Source: Rosellinia necatrix (lineage: Eukaryota > Ascomycota > Sordariomycetes > Xylariales > Xylariaceae). Taken from it: a stretch of DNA of 64,000 nt. The stretch lies in assembly GCA_021209875.1 (NCBI GenBank), contig JAGYVD010000007.1, positions 4,216,001 through 4,280,000 of the forward strand, in the 5' to 3' direction. Below the pieces are notes generated by a model. The model worked only from the letters and a program-made list of their open reading frames with translations, was not told where the DNA came from and did no database searches. Below are positions 23,187 to 37,217 of this stretch, in pieces; within the stretch, counting starts at the first letter, position 1; every line of letters starts with the position of its first letter. Both the position numbers and the translations under genes were made by a program.

Positions 23187-24232
23187 TTAGGAATCTTGCG
23201 GTTTCCTCCCTGGACGCAACCGTTGGTTTTTGATCATGTGATCGGCTTGCATGACTCCAGCCCTGACCCCGTCGATCACGTGGAGGATAGAGTAGGCAAA
23301 TTCCTCGCCATGTTCATCACCGGCGGCCTCTCGGATGATGCCTTCCAAGCCTGCCATCCCCGCGCATCCCATCACAATGACATGAACACTCCCGGTACTC
23401 AATAAGCGCTTCGTGGCTTCTTTCAACTTCTGCCTGACGATAGCGGGGTCGACACCGTGATGGAAGTCGGACGCGTTCAGCCCGGTAGACTCGACACCAG
23501 CAAACTTGGAATTATGGTCCCCTATGTCAGCCCCCAAGAATTCCCCGGTGCCGTGTGATAGATGGTCTTCCCAGAATTTTCCGGTGGTGACGATGCCCCA
23601 GGTCTGACCAGGCTCGAGTAGTGATATGGCAGCGAGCACGCTGGCCTCGAAGATGCCCGTAACGGCGCAGTACGGCCCGCTTAGTGACTGCAACTTCGGC
23701 ACCAGGGGGTGAACGCTGAAGCAGGATACGACGATGGCGGAGTACGCGCTCGCGTCGTTGAAGTCGGCGAGCACGGCGTCCGTGCTTACTTGTATGTCCT
23801 GGGCGTCGTTGATGCTGGCTGGGGAACCCGGTGGGCCAGTGTATGCGTGTAATTCTGTTGACTAAACGTACAGATGTAATGTGAGTGCTAAGTGTTTTAG
23901 GGACGAATGGAAGTATTAGCAACCCCCCCCTTGAGGATAGAACGTGAGGGGGGCACGGGGGTTGGAAGGGCGCATACGTGAGGGAAGTCAACTAGGACAT
24001 TCGGAATCAGTACTATTGCCCAAACGCTTACGCTTACGAGACCACCAACGAAGCTATTCCATAGCTTGCAATCGGGGCCAGGGAGGGATAGAATCTTAGG
24101 AAAGAGCCGGTCCTGTTGATGTTACGTACTCTCGTTGACGACTTTCTGCATCGCATCCGTCATAGAGGAGGATGAGTTGGGGTTCAGGAGTAGAATCCTA
24201 GTTGTCTGGTCGCTCGCTAGTGAAATAGACAT
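23187..24232 (-). CDS. Asp/Glu/hydantoin racemase-family protein (Dcg1-like)
   Basis: Exons 24232-24130 and 23854-23187 encode about 256 aa; the 275-nt intron has a GTACGT donor and ACAG acceptor and leaves phase 1. The first exon carries the family's opening strand and loop, ILLLNPNSSSSMTDAM. Exon 2 has YTGPPGSPASI and SAIVVSCFSVHP, which carries one catalytic cysteine. It also has AVTGIFEASVLAA, then IVMGCAGMAGLEG with the second catalytic cysteine. Paired Cys residues are the hallmark of cofactor-independent racemases such as hydantoin racemase and yeast Dcg1, a gene of the allantoin cluster. The intron is longer than its neighbours, so a small additional exon in it (a frame around 23965-23995 reads LTSLTYAPFQPP) cannot be excluded. 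The adjacent transporter may share the pathway; this is inference. Confidence 0.85.
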
Positions 24233-24978
24233 GGCTTTTTGATATCTTGAGGTGACCTATGACTCGAAGTGCCTTTGGGTAGCTAGTTTATGTTGTAATA
24301 ATTATTCGGAATCGAAACGCCCAACTACTTATATATATATATATATATATATGGTTAGTTATAGTTATATATATATATATATATATATATGGTTAGTTAT
24401 AGTTATATATATATATACTTCTACAAGTGCTAGGATTAAGCTTGGAGTGGGGTTAACTAGTGTCCAGGGTTTGGTCCCTGACCTGGTACGCTAAAGGCGG
24501 GGTGTTCAAGGGGATAGAATCCTGGGCGGACCTGGGCAACGTCACTCCTGCTCTCTCCTATCAATAATACAGTGTATACAATATAGCACACGTTACATCG
24601 ATCGAAGCCACAGCATATGCACATTAAGTACTTACATAGCCACAACCTCAAACTAACCACGCTTAGTTAACTATACCTAGGTACATGTTGCTTAGTTGGA
24701 TACCTAACCTAACGGTGCCTACCCTACCTACCAAACTACCTGGCACACCCAGGTCTGACGACAGCTGCCTCGTCACTTGTCTGGTTTACCGTTTCTTATC
24801 CCCCGCCATCACAATCACCATTCGAACTCCTCGTTCCTACAACTAGTTCAGCCACCTCCCCCTCAACGGTTCTCCCTCCAGACCCTCTGTGGCTCTATCA
24901 TCGGCTTGTTTGATCCTCTCGGGCGAGCCGTGGCAATTCTTCGCGCTCTACTAACACGCCCGAGAGAGAGAAGAAGCC
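24233..24978. promoter_or_regulatory. Divergent region between the racemase-like gene and ARP2
   Basis: This stretch has no gene. It contains an AT microsatellite duplicated with a GGTTAGTTATAGTT spacer (about 24330-24417), an exact TACCTAGGTA at 24674-24683 and several CCTACC runs before the ARP2 leader. Confidence 0.5.
24330..24417. repeat. (AT)n microsatellite with internal duplication
   Basis: Three AT runs are separated by two copies of GGTTAGTTATAGTT, which indicates a small tandem duplication of the whole unit. Confidence 0.85.
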
Positions 24979-26358
24979 ATGGCAGCTCCTCCCATTGGTT
25001 GGTGGCCATCTCTCCTCAATACCACCAACTGTACCCCGGTGCTTAGATAGCTCCTTGCCTCCGTGCACACTCGCTTCCTCCGCTCACTGCCTGTCGCGCT
25101 TGTGTATTCACGTCTAACAACAAACGCTGATCAGTACTCGACGGGGGCACCGGCTTCTTAAAGGTCGGATACGCCGCCCAGAATTTCCCCGAGCACCAAT
25201 TCCCCTCCATCGTCGGCCGACCAATTCTACGATCCGAAGAGAAGGGTGGCGACAATGATATCGTCATTAAGGATATCATGTGCGGCGACGAGGCCGCTGC
25301 CGCCCGCACCATGCTCCAGATATCCTATCCCATGGAAAACGGCATCGTCAAGAGGTGGGACGACATGCAGCATCTGTGGGACTTCACCTTCTTTGAGAAG
25401 ATGCAGATCGACCCGCGTGGCCGCAAGATCCTACTGACTGAACCCCCAATGAACCCCCTGAAGAACCGGGAGCAGATGTGCGAGGTCATGTTCGAGCGCT
25501 ACGAATTCGGTGGTGTCTATGTCGCTATCCAGGCCGTATTGGCCCTGTATGCGCAAGGTGCGTGCATGCAACAACCGCCAAAAGGTCGGGTACGAGTACT
25601 GATGGGACGCTCTGTCCACCTCTCTAGGTCTGAGTTCCGGTGTCGTAGTCGACTCCGGTGACGGTGTCACGCATATTGTCCCCGTCTACGAATCCGTCGT
25701 CCTCAACCACCTTACCCGGAGATTGGACGTTGCCGGCCGCGACGTCACGCGCAACCTCATCGCGCTTCTGCTGCGGAGAGGTTACGCCCTCAACCGGACC
25801 GCCGACTTCGAGACCGTCCGCCAGATCAAGGAGAAACTATGCTATGTGTCGTACGACCTGGAGCTGGACAAGCGCCTGAGCGAGGATACTACGGTGCTGG
25901 TAGAGAGCTATACGCTCCCCGACGGCCGTGTGATCCGGGTGGGAAGCGAACGGTTTGAGGCCCCCGAATGCCTCTTCCAGCCTCACCTGGTGGACTGCGA
26001 ACAGCCGGGCATCGCGGAATTCCTATTCAACACGATCCAGGCCGCCGACGTCGACGTCCGTTCGTCCCTATATAAGGCGATAGTGCTCTCGGGTGGCAGC
26101 AGCATGTACCCCGGTCTGCCGTCGAGGCTCGAGAAAGAGCTGAAGCAGCTGTGGCTGACACGTGTTCTCGGAGGCAACCCGGAGCGGCTAAGCAAGTTCA
26201 AGGTTAGGATAGAGGACCCACCACGCCGGAGACACATGGTTTTCCTCGGTGGTGCGGTGTTGGCCAACATCATGGCAGACAAGGAGAGCATGTGGATCAC
26301 GAAGGAGGAGTGGGCAGAGCAAGGGCCGAGGGTGCTGGAAAAGCTAGGGCCACGTTAG
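24979..26358 (+). CDS. ARP2: Actin-related protein 2 (Arp2/3 complex)
   Basis: Exons 24979-24997, 25135-25557 and 25628-26358 give 390 aa, the usual Arp2 length. The first exon is 19 nt (MAAPPI) and joins through a GTTGGT donor to [21 protein letters not shown], the actin-fold phosphate loop. Further landmarks are [61 protein letters not shown] (second phosphate loop), [12 protein letters not shown] and [21 protein letters not shown]. Arp2 with Arp3 nucleates branched actin filaments for endocytic patches and polarised growth. Intron 1 is 137 nt and intron 2 is 70 nt. The tiny first exon would be lost in naive annotation, leaving a protein lacking the ATP-binding start. Confidence 0.96.
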
Positions 26359-26466
26359 ACGGGAGAGAAAGCAAGCCAGCCAATGGTTTCTCGGTGTCTA
26401 GAGTATGCTAATCAGTCTTCGCTGCCGCGTATAAGAGTAAAATAAAACGAAGCGTGATTACCGACC

Positions 26467-26577
26467 AAGTCCCTTCTCCCCTTCTCCCCTTCTCCCCTTC
26501 TCCCCTTCTCCCTTCTCCCTTCTCCCCTTCTCCCTTCTCCCTTCTCCCCTTCTCCCTCCCCTTCTCCCCTTCCCCCC
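26467..26577. repeat. CCCCTTCT minisatellite
   Basis: About fourteen imperfect units of CCCCTTCT/CCCTTCT lie 110 bp after the ARP2 stop. The run is strictly polypyrimidine on the plus strand, so it is a candidate triplex-forming tract. Confidence 0.85.
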
Positions 26578-27309
26578 CACGACGACTCTTGACATCTTTG
26601 TAATGCCCTCGTGTTCGGATCATGATAGGTATTTACTTAATACAGCAGCGGTTCTGAACGCGATGTGAGGAACGTAGGGGGCTACTATGACGCACCCAGA
26701 CTGCCTAGACAGGCGCTTCTTCGCCTTTCAGTACATGTATTAACAGCCGACGTGTGATATACCACCTAGCACTATGATCTCGCCGAGGAAATAAATAAAT
26801 GACGGCAGTAACACTACTAGGTACGTAGTACCTAGGTACTTGAAGTGGGACTGGTACCTAGAAAAATAAGTAATGTAGGTACCTACTCGGTGCCCAACAG
26901 AGGTAAGTCGCTAGGCAAGTCGGCAGATTTTGTTTGCTGCGCCACACTGTGATAGCGCATGTTTAGGTGCCTATAGGTACTGCGCTGCCTACCGTTGAAT
27001 GTGATGTCTCATTTCAGCCACACGCTGTCGGACTCTCCATCGGAGAAGGAAGCAACAGCAGCGTTTCACGGATAACATGGTCGCTGATCTATTACTTGTA
27101 TAAACTGCATGCTCCATTGCCCCGGAGGTACACCAAGGTCCGAATTACATGACACAACACAATACAACACGTATTACGAAGTACATACAAGCCTTTCTAG
27201 TCGTTTGATCGCCCCATCTCCGCCAGCATTCGGTACCAGAGCCAGAACCAGAACCAGAACCAGAACCACCACAGTCCTCATCTCTTTATCACGCCGAGCG
27301 TCTGTTGGG

Positions 27310-27378
27310 GCATATATATATATATATACATATACATACGCGTACATACACACACACACATATATATATATATATATC
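27310..27378. repeat. TA and CA microsatellites
   Basis: A TA run, a TACATA-type interruption, a CA run and a second TA run lie upstream of SSN3. Confidence 0.85.
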
Positions 27379-27706
27379 CTGATTATAGCCGTACTCATCT
27401 GCACCTTCTCGTTCCTACTATCCGATCCGCCCAACCACCGTCTCACTCCTTCTCTCACCACGGCTTTGATCCCACGACTTTAATCCCACGAAGGAAGGGC
27501 CACCCGATCATCTAACCGGACCATTCAGCTATACGCCCTAGGTATATACCATCCATCCTGCTATATACCATTGGGCTATACTACCCGGCTCTATAGCACG
27601 CGTGCGCGGCGTCATCTTGTCTCACGGTTGCTCGCGGGCGTCCGGGCTTGCGGGGGAGGCGCTCGCTCCTGTACACAGCATAACCGGCGACAAGAAGCGG
27701 CTAGCC

Positions 27707-29805
27707 ATGAGTCTGACCAACCCACCCTCGGCAGCGTCGGGGCCCGCCTCGGTATCCGCCCGACCTCAGACATTAAAGAGGAGCGTCCAGGCCGCCTTTG
27801 AAGGTAAGACTTTGTGCCGTAGAATGGAACCTGGAACCGACAGACATCCGACGCACCTTGTGTTCTTTGCCGCCCGCGAATGCCACGTGTCTGTCTGTCT
27901 TTCCTTTTCTCTCCGTGACAAACGGGCAACGCCACCGCGCGCGCGCGCGCGCGTCCCATCTTCATCCCCATCTCCATCCCATCCGCCCTATCCACCCCCA
28001 TCCACCCCCATCCACCTCCATCCACCTCCATCCACCTCCATCCACTCCCCTCCGCCCTCTTGCCATCCTTTGGTTATCCCCTGGTTGTCCTCCAACCCGC
28101 TCCCTCCCCCTTAGCTCGGCCAGTGTCGAGGGAAGCCGACGGCACGCAGAGAACCCAGGGGAGCCCTCCTACCCTATAACGGAATGCACCCACACATACC
28201 CGTATATCCAAGTATCGTATCACCCACCGTCCGTCCTTACCTATGGACCGCTCCTACCGCGATGCGAGAATGCACTATCGCGCACGTGATCTGGGCGCTG
28301 CTAATCTAGGTAGTGAGTTGTGCCCTCGTCGCTAAGGTTGCTCGACACCTCGTATCGATTGCCTGGTCTTAGTGAGCCCAGGGCCTAGAGATGTCCTTCT
28401 CCCCGCCTCTCGCATGGACCACCTCCAACAAGTCCCCCATAACCATTCGCTGACATTGACTAACCCTCGCGCGTACGTAGATCCCAATGGCAGGGGCGGC
28501 AAAGTAGGCTATCAGTCAAAGGTAAAAGTAATGGATAAATATCGCGTGGTGGGTTTCATTAGCAGCGGGACGTATGGTCGCGTGTATAAAGCACATGGCC
28601 GTCAGGGCCAGCCGGGTGACTTCGCCATCAAGAAATTCAAGCCCGACAAGGAGGGCGAGCAGATCCAGTACACGGGCATCTCGCAGTCCGCCATCCGCGA
28701 GATGGCCCTCTGCTCCGAGCTGCGGCACGATAACGTCATCCGACTTGTCGAGATCATCCTCGAGGACAAGTGTATCTTCATGGTTTTCGAGTACGCCGAA
28801 CATGACCTGCTCCAGATCATCCATCACCATACCCAACAGCCTCGCCACAGCATCCCCCCCACCACGGTCAAGAGCATCATGTTCCAGCTACTCAATGGCT
28901 GCCAGTACCTCCACAGCAACTGGGTGCTGCACCGCGATTTGAAACCCGCCAATATCATGGTGACGTCCTCGGGACATGTCAAGATCGGGGACCTGGGGCT
29001 CGCGAGGTTATTCTACAAGCCGCTGCAATCCCTCTTCAGCGGCGATAAGGTTGTCGTGACCATCTGGTACCGCGCCCCGGAATTGCTGCTGGGAAGCCGC
29101 CACTACACGCCTGCTGTCGACATGTGGGCCGTGGGATGTATCTTCGCCGAACTACTCTCTCTACGGCCCATATTCAAGGGAGAAGAGGCCAAGATGGACA
29201 AAAAAACCGTCCCCTTTCAACGCAATCAGATGCAGAAGATCGTCGAGATCATGGGCCTACCGACGAAGGAGCGCTGGCCCTTTCTGACGAGCATGCCCGA
29301 GTACACTAACCTGTCGACGCTCACGCCACCCGTTCTGCATCCGGGTCACCATCACCACTCACACCACCACCATCACAAATCGTCTGGAGCCGCATCGACG
29401 AGCCAGCTAGAAAAGTGGTACTATGGCACGATCAACGCCCACACCTCAACATCATCCCCCACATCGAACGGCAGCCTCACATCCCTCGGCGCCGAGGGCT
29501 ACCGACTGCTGGCCGGACTCCTAGAGTATGACCCCGAGAAGCGGTTAACGGCCGCTCAGGCGTTACACCATCCCTTCTTCGGCGGTTCCGGATCCGGTAT
29601 GGGGATGGGGGCGGGCGCAGGAAGTGCCGAAAAGATCAGCGGGAACTGTTTTGAGGGACTCAAGACGGCCTACCCTACGCGTCGCGTCAGTCAAGACGAT
29701 AACGACATCCGCACCAGTAGCCTACCGGGTACTAAGCGAACCGGCCTACCGGATGACAGTCTCGTGGGCGTTTCACGCCCCGTCAAGAGGGTGAAGGAGG
29801 CTTAG
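27707..29805 (+). CDS. SSN3: Cyclin-dependent kinase 8, Mediator kinase-module subunit
   Basis: Exons 27707-27803 and 28481-29805 encode 473 aa if the single 677-nt intron (GTAAGA donor, CTGAC/CTAAC branch region, GTAG acceptor) is correct. The kinase core shows [11 protein letters not shown] (glycine loop), FAIKKFKP (Lys), [16 protein letters not shown] (C-helix), [20 protein letters not shown] and [15 protein letters not shown]. The activation loop has no phosphorylatable Thr at the usual CDK site, a CDK8 property. [17 protein letters not shown] and ICFAELL-type segments match Ssn3/Srb10. With cyclin C, Med12 and Med13 it phosphorylates pol II CTD and transcription factors in the nucleus. 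A His-rich insert ([11 protein letters not shown]) lies near residue 325. The N-terminal 32 residues in exon 1 are not conserved in sequence, so the start is less certain than the core. Confidence 0.93.
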
Positions 29806-31669
29806 CCTGCCGTCTAGCACAACAAGGGTGAAACGGACACCTTGCCTATTAACGGACAAAAAGTTCTTTGTGGCTATTAGAGAGAGCGATGTGGATAGAA
29901 GAGGGATAGGGTGACAGACCGAGAGACACGGCAAGCCGAATACTCGCCATTCCATTCACGGGCTGGGTAGCGTCATGTTTTCATCGTTGCCGCAGAGTGT
30001 ACCCATTCCAGTTGTTCATCAGTCAGTTAGTAAGAGCTCACTAAGGTGCGAGGCCAGCTCATCTAGCATGTGCACGGGTCTGCGTCCCGGTGGGCGAGGA
30101 TGCATAGCCAGGCGTTTAAGGATATCATAGGAATAGCATATACAGTGGATGGGCAGCCAGAGGAAACATCAATAATAATCGATACCAGGATTTCATGATA
30201 TAGCCACGCCATCTCACGACTATCACGTCTCGTTCTTTTTTCTTCTTTTTCAAATATTTTTTATAGTCCTTTTTAGACTACGCCCAAGACCCTAACAGCA
30301 AGGCCACCTGGCTAGCCCCAACTCCAGCCAGGCAAGCAACAGCAGACGACTTCGTGGGCAACCTGTGCCTACATCCAGCCGCCAACAGCTATCTAGGCTA
30401 CAACCCGTAGTCCAAGTAGGTAGTTTGTGGTAGTATTAGGGGCAGCAGGGGAGGAACGATGCGTCTCATCTCGCTTGGGCAATGAGAAAGAGAGAAGGGG
30501 GGAAGGGGGACGGAGGTGTCACGAATCGCAAGTTCACATCAATTTTCCCCCATACTTTTTTTTTTCGTCCCAGTGACTGATGCACCGCTTGTGCATCTGG
30601 TTAAATTGCGTGTCCAGAGACCAGGCGCGTTCCGCCTCGCTGGAGAGCTAGGCATCTATGGACGAAAGAGAAGGTATTCAAAGCTGATGTTGGAACGCCA
30701 GTACATTAGGGATCGTATTGGTTCGAAACGAATTTGCTTCGTCACGGATGAAACCTGATGTTCGATAACAAAAGTCTCTCTTCTTTTGGACACTCAATCA
30801 ACATGTGCCAACCTACGGAGTTGTAGTGTATTGCATGCCCTCTAGCCTATCTTATCTTCTCTCTCTCTCTCTCTCTCCTTGTCTCACTCCCTCCAGTCTC
30901 GCTGCTTCTTCCTCTCCGTCTTCCTCTCCCCGACTACCGTGGCTGCCACTGCATCTCATTATCTTGAATAATAGTAGTCTTCCCTCCATGTATCCGTCAT
31001 ATCATTCCATAAGCTGAGAAGATTAGTTAAGGGGTAGTAGTAGTGGTAGTATCTGAAAACAAAAAAAAGAAAAAAAAAAGAATCGTCATGAATTAATTAA
31101 TAGGGTTCACTGCTGCCGCCGCTTCTCTTGCCGATAAGGGGGATGGGGATGGGTACATCATATCACGCCCAGCGTCGTTCCCCATTTTATGATACCCATT
31201 TTTGCGTTCGTTTTGAGGTTCGCCAGCTATCCCCCATTATTCATGGAGCAGCACCATCGGATGTAGCAACCGCGTGCGAACGACAAGCAGTAAAATAGTA
31301 AAAGTATCTTTATCGTAATCGGATAAATATCCCGTTAAGCTGGTATTCTGTCTTCCCACCGCTCTTTGTGGGTGAAAAGGGCCCCCTTGATGAAAAAATA
31401 AAATAAAGAAAATGTAACAGATGAGGAAAATCCGGTGTAGGAGCCGAGCTCCTCGACCCGGTTTTGTCCAGTCCTGCTAACGGCTTGGGGTCTCGTCGTG
31501 GGATCACATGGATGGGTTGATAAGTGTGGACTGGCCCTAGAAGGGGGTACGAGGAGAGTTTCGGAATACGGCTTGCAAGATGGGGTGAGGCGAGTGTAGC
31601 AATTCGACTCGCCGGACACCGGCTGCCATAGGGAGGCACTGGATACCGTGCTTAGGTCGATCAAAAGCC
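29806..31669. other. Convergent gap between SSN3 and ARF6
   Basis: No gene is recognised in 1.86 kb. A (CT)n run is at about 30858-30877, and A-rich and T-rich stretches lie near 30240-30260 and 31055-31080. Short frames have no domain signal. Confidence 0.55.
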
Positions 31670-34481
<2,812 letters not shown>

Positions 34482-35559
34482 TCAAGCCCGATATTCAACC
34501 ACATGTCGACGGGTGACAGCCTGCATCGTGTTGCTACTCTCCTCGCCCTCGAACTTGAGGTTGACTTTCTCACTTCCCTCCATGCCCATGACTTCTGCCT
34601 TGTAGAAAGTGGTCGTGTTGGGGTAGAGAGCGAGTACGACCTTGCCTTTTTCCAGGGGCGGCAACACAGTGCCCTCTCGGGGGATGAGGATCATGCTGCT
34701 GGCACTGGTCCGAAAGTCCTTCTGGTGGTGGTTCTGGTTCTCGTCGAAGTCGGCGTCGAGGACCCTGTATCTTCGTGACTTGCCCTCGCCACGTACCTCC
34801 TGGACAATGCCCAGGATCCAGTCCGTCTGTTCGTTGCCCGCCGGCCTAGGTTTGAACGCCACCTCGTCGTCCTTGGCAAAGATTTGTTTGGCCCGCATGG
34901 CACCGGAGGCCGGGCCGGGCTGTGGCTCGGCACTACCGGCCTTCGCAGCCGGCGTCGACCGATCCGGGAACTTGGGGGGCACGGAATCACCCCGGTCTCC
35001 TTTGCCACTGTTGCTGCCGCCACCGCCGCCCATGCGCCGCGGCACGCTAGGGTTGGGCGAAGGCATCGGCGAGTCATCCGGCAAATCCCATGGGTCTCTA
35101 CGCGGCGCCCCTAAACGAGAGGTGCTCGCTTCTTGAGCTTCCTCATTGTGCTTGGCGATGACACGTAACACTCTGAGCTTCTCTATCTTGTCTTTGAAGC
35201 TCAGTGCGGCCGCTTCATTTAGTTTAACACCCACGCGGGAAAGCTGATCAAGCTTGTCGAGGTCCTCCGAGGTCAGAGCTGATTATCGTCGTCAGTACAC
35301 GGTAGGTAGCACTATACGGTAAGGCAAAGCCGGAGTTACTGGATCTGGCATTGGCACACTTACTCCCCTGCTTCTTTTTTGCAGCACATAGCTTGTCCTG
35401 CTCATGCATGGCCAGCGTGTTTTCGGAGCTCTGGTTAAACATGTCAACTAATCCAGGCAGTTGGTCTTTGATCTCTTTCCAGGCAGCAAGCTCCTCGCCG
35501 TGTTGGCTGATCTCGCTGTTTCGGTTAGGCCCCCTCCGCTGATTTCCGCGCGACGCCAT
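34482..35559 (-). CDS. SGF29: SAGA complex subunit Sgf29 (tandem Tudor)
   Basis: Minus-strand exons 35559-35364 and 35278-34482, joined by an 85-nt phase 1 intron, encode 330 aa. The N-terminal half is a coiled-coil-like region (KLDQLSRVGVKLNEAAALSFKDK) followed by a Pro/Ser/Gly-rich linker. The C-terminal ~140 residues form the SGF29 tandem Tudor domain (DDEVAFKPRPAGNEQTDWIL, RRYRVLDADFDENQ, ALYPNTTTFYKAEV). It ends in VTRRHVVEYRA. This domain reads H3K4me2/3 and recruits SAGA for H3 acetylation. The chosen start MASRGNQRRG lies in a strong GCCGCCATGG context. An in-frame ATG at 35733 would add 58 non-conserved residues and is less likely. Confidence 0.92.
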
Positions 35560-37217
35560 GGCGGCTGCAGTCGGTTCGGATGAACTCTGGCCAGGAGGGG
35601 GATGTTCCGGCGTCACAACGGAGCCTAAGGTAAAACCGGACCGGTTTGACCGACCAGAGGTCAGTTCAACACTCGGCGGCGGTCTCCGGCGGTTCTTGGT
35701 GGCCTTGGGGTTCTTGTCAGCATTTTTATCCATTTTGTCGACAAGCCGGAAGACGAGAGCAGGATGACCCTGGTGGACACGATAGAGGGATCCCACGTGA
35801 ATCAAAGACGGATGAATAGGGGAAAGCCGAATAGAGAAACAAAGGTTCACAACCGTAAGAGTCCAAGCGGCCAGGCAAGATAGATATATAGCCCATTCAG
35901 GAACGTATGAATAAATAGATGCCAGCCAGACCAATTTGTTGGGGTAATTCATGGATTGAGAATTGGTAGGCCAAGTAGAGAACCAGACACAGTAGGAAAG
36001 GCGAACCAAGCTACTTACACAGCCCGAGAGTAGAGAAATGAAGGGGGCTACAAGTGACTGTAGCATCTGGTTATCGGGAATCAAACGAGAGCGCAGTGAG
36101 GTGGATGCGGTGGCATGCAGACGGCGGGTAAGTAGGCACCAGAAGGCAAGTGTCCAGGGAAGAAGGAAAGGGGGGGAGGGAAGAGGAAATAACTAGGGCG
36201 GGATGTCCCTTGGCCTCTTCAAATAGACGGCCCGACCAGTCTAACCGCCAGGGACAGAAGCTTGGGAGAGGGGGCAAGAGAAGAACTTTAACTGACAGTC
36301 CTTGCGAGGGAAGGTTTGCCAGTTATAGAACAAGTGGCAGAAGAGAGTTCAAGCCTCGAGCTGATTACTAGTCGGGCGTTAGTATTTGTCGCAGCATTCG
36401 TCACGGTATTCGCGATATCTTCAGCCGCGGATGTCCAGCACCATAACGGCGATAGTATGCATAGCGAGCCTTGCTGGCTGATGTAGTGTAGTGGTATGTA
36501 AACGGATCAGGTTGGTAGGGCAGGGGGGGAGGGGGGTTTGGTTTAGGTAGGTGACATACGGGGCTTCCAGACGCGCTGGGCCCTTAGTGTACGATGGTAT
36601 TCTAGACACGCCAGACTCTGGGACGGGCGTCGGTTGGGATAGACTCTGTGGTATTGGCGATGCCTACCAAGGTAGGCGGTTTGGCGATTTGGCGATTTGG
36701 CGATTTGGCGGTTTGGCGGTTGGGCGGTTGGCCGGGAGGCTGCTGGCGTTCTCGGGGGTTTGTTAATAAGCGGCTCCGTGCACGGTAGTCGTACATGGGC
36801 GTGGCATGGGGGCAGCCGGCAGAAATCAAAGCGGTCGCTGAAATAGGAAGTATGCTTTCCCAATGACGTGGAGGTCCTATCTAGACACGTGCAGTATTCT
36901 CGGGCGCAGGTACCTAGTCACCGGACGTAGTGTATGTATATCCATGTACATAACCTACCTCGCCTACCTACTTTTAAGTACATACCGAGATAGCCTATCC
37001 CATCCCGGACTAGCGCTTGTTTGCCCCAATGGCGGGGTAATTAAGGGGAGGTCCTATAACTACACCAAGAGCAATCCCTGTTAAACCTAAACTTCCTGTA
37101 GATACCTCTTCCGCATTTAAAATACAGCAGGCCTACGTTGCATGCTTACATGTCTACCCGGTAGGTAGGTAAGTAGGCACTTATGACATGGCACTCCTGA
37201 TAGTTATGCCACCGGCT
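35560..37217. other. SGF29 leader and intergenic region
   Basis: The frame upstream of SGF29 stays open to 36084 but looks non-coding. A TTTGGCGAT/TTTGGCGGT minisatellite is at about 36679-36735. CCTACC and GGTAGG runs are near 36955 and 37160. No other gene is seen. Confidence 0.5.
36679..36735. repeat. 9-bp minisatellite TTTGGCGAT/GGT
   Basis: Six or more imperfect units occur in the gap between SGF29 and the STAND-like gene. The units vary at one base (A/G), followed by a TTGGGCGG variant. Confidence 0.85.

Larger units (their letters stand above)
26359..27706. other. Gap between ARP2 and SSN3
   Basis: There is no gene in this stretch. It holds a CCCCTTCT-type minisatellite (about 26467-26577), an exact TACCTAGGTA at 26829-26838, an AGAACC/CAGAACC run near 27238-27270 and TA/CA microsatellites at 27310-27378. 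The right end is the SSN3 leader. Confidence 0.6.

Noticed and set aside
35560..35733. Upstream in-frame ATG of SGF29 (58 extra residues)
   Set aside because: The added residues are low complexity, and the downstream ATG has a much stronger initiation context.
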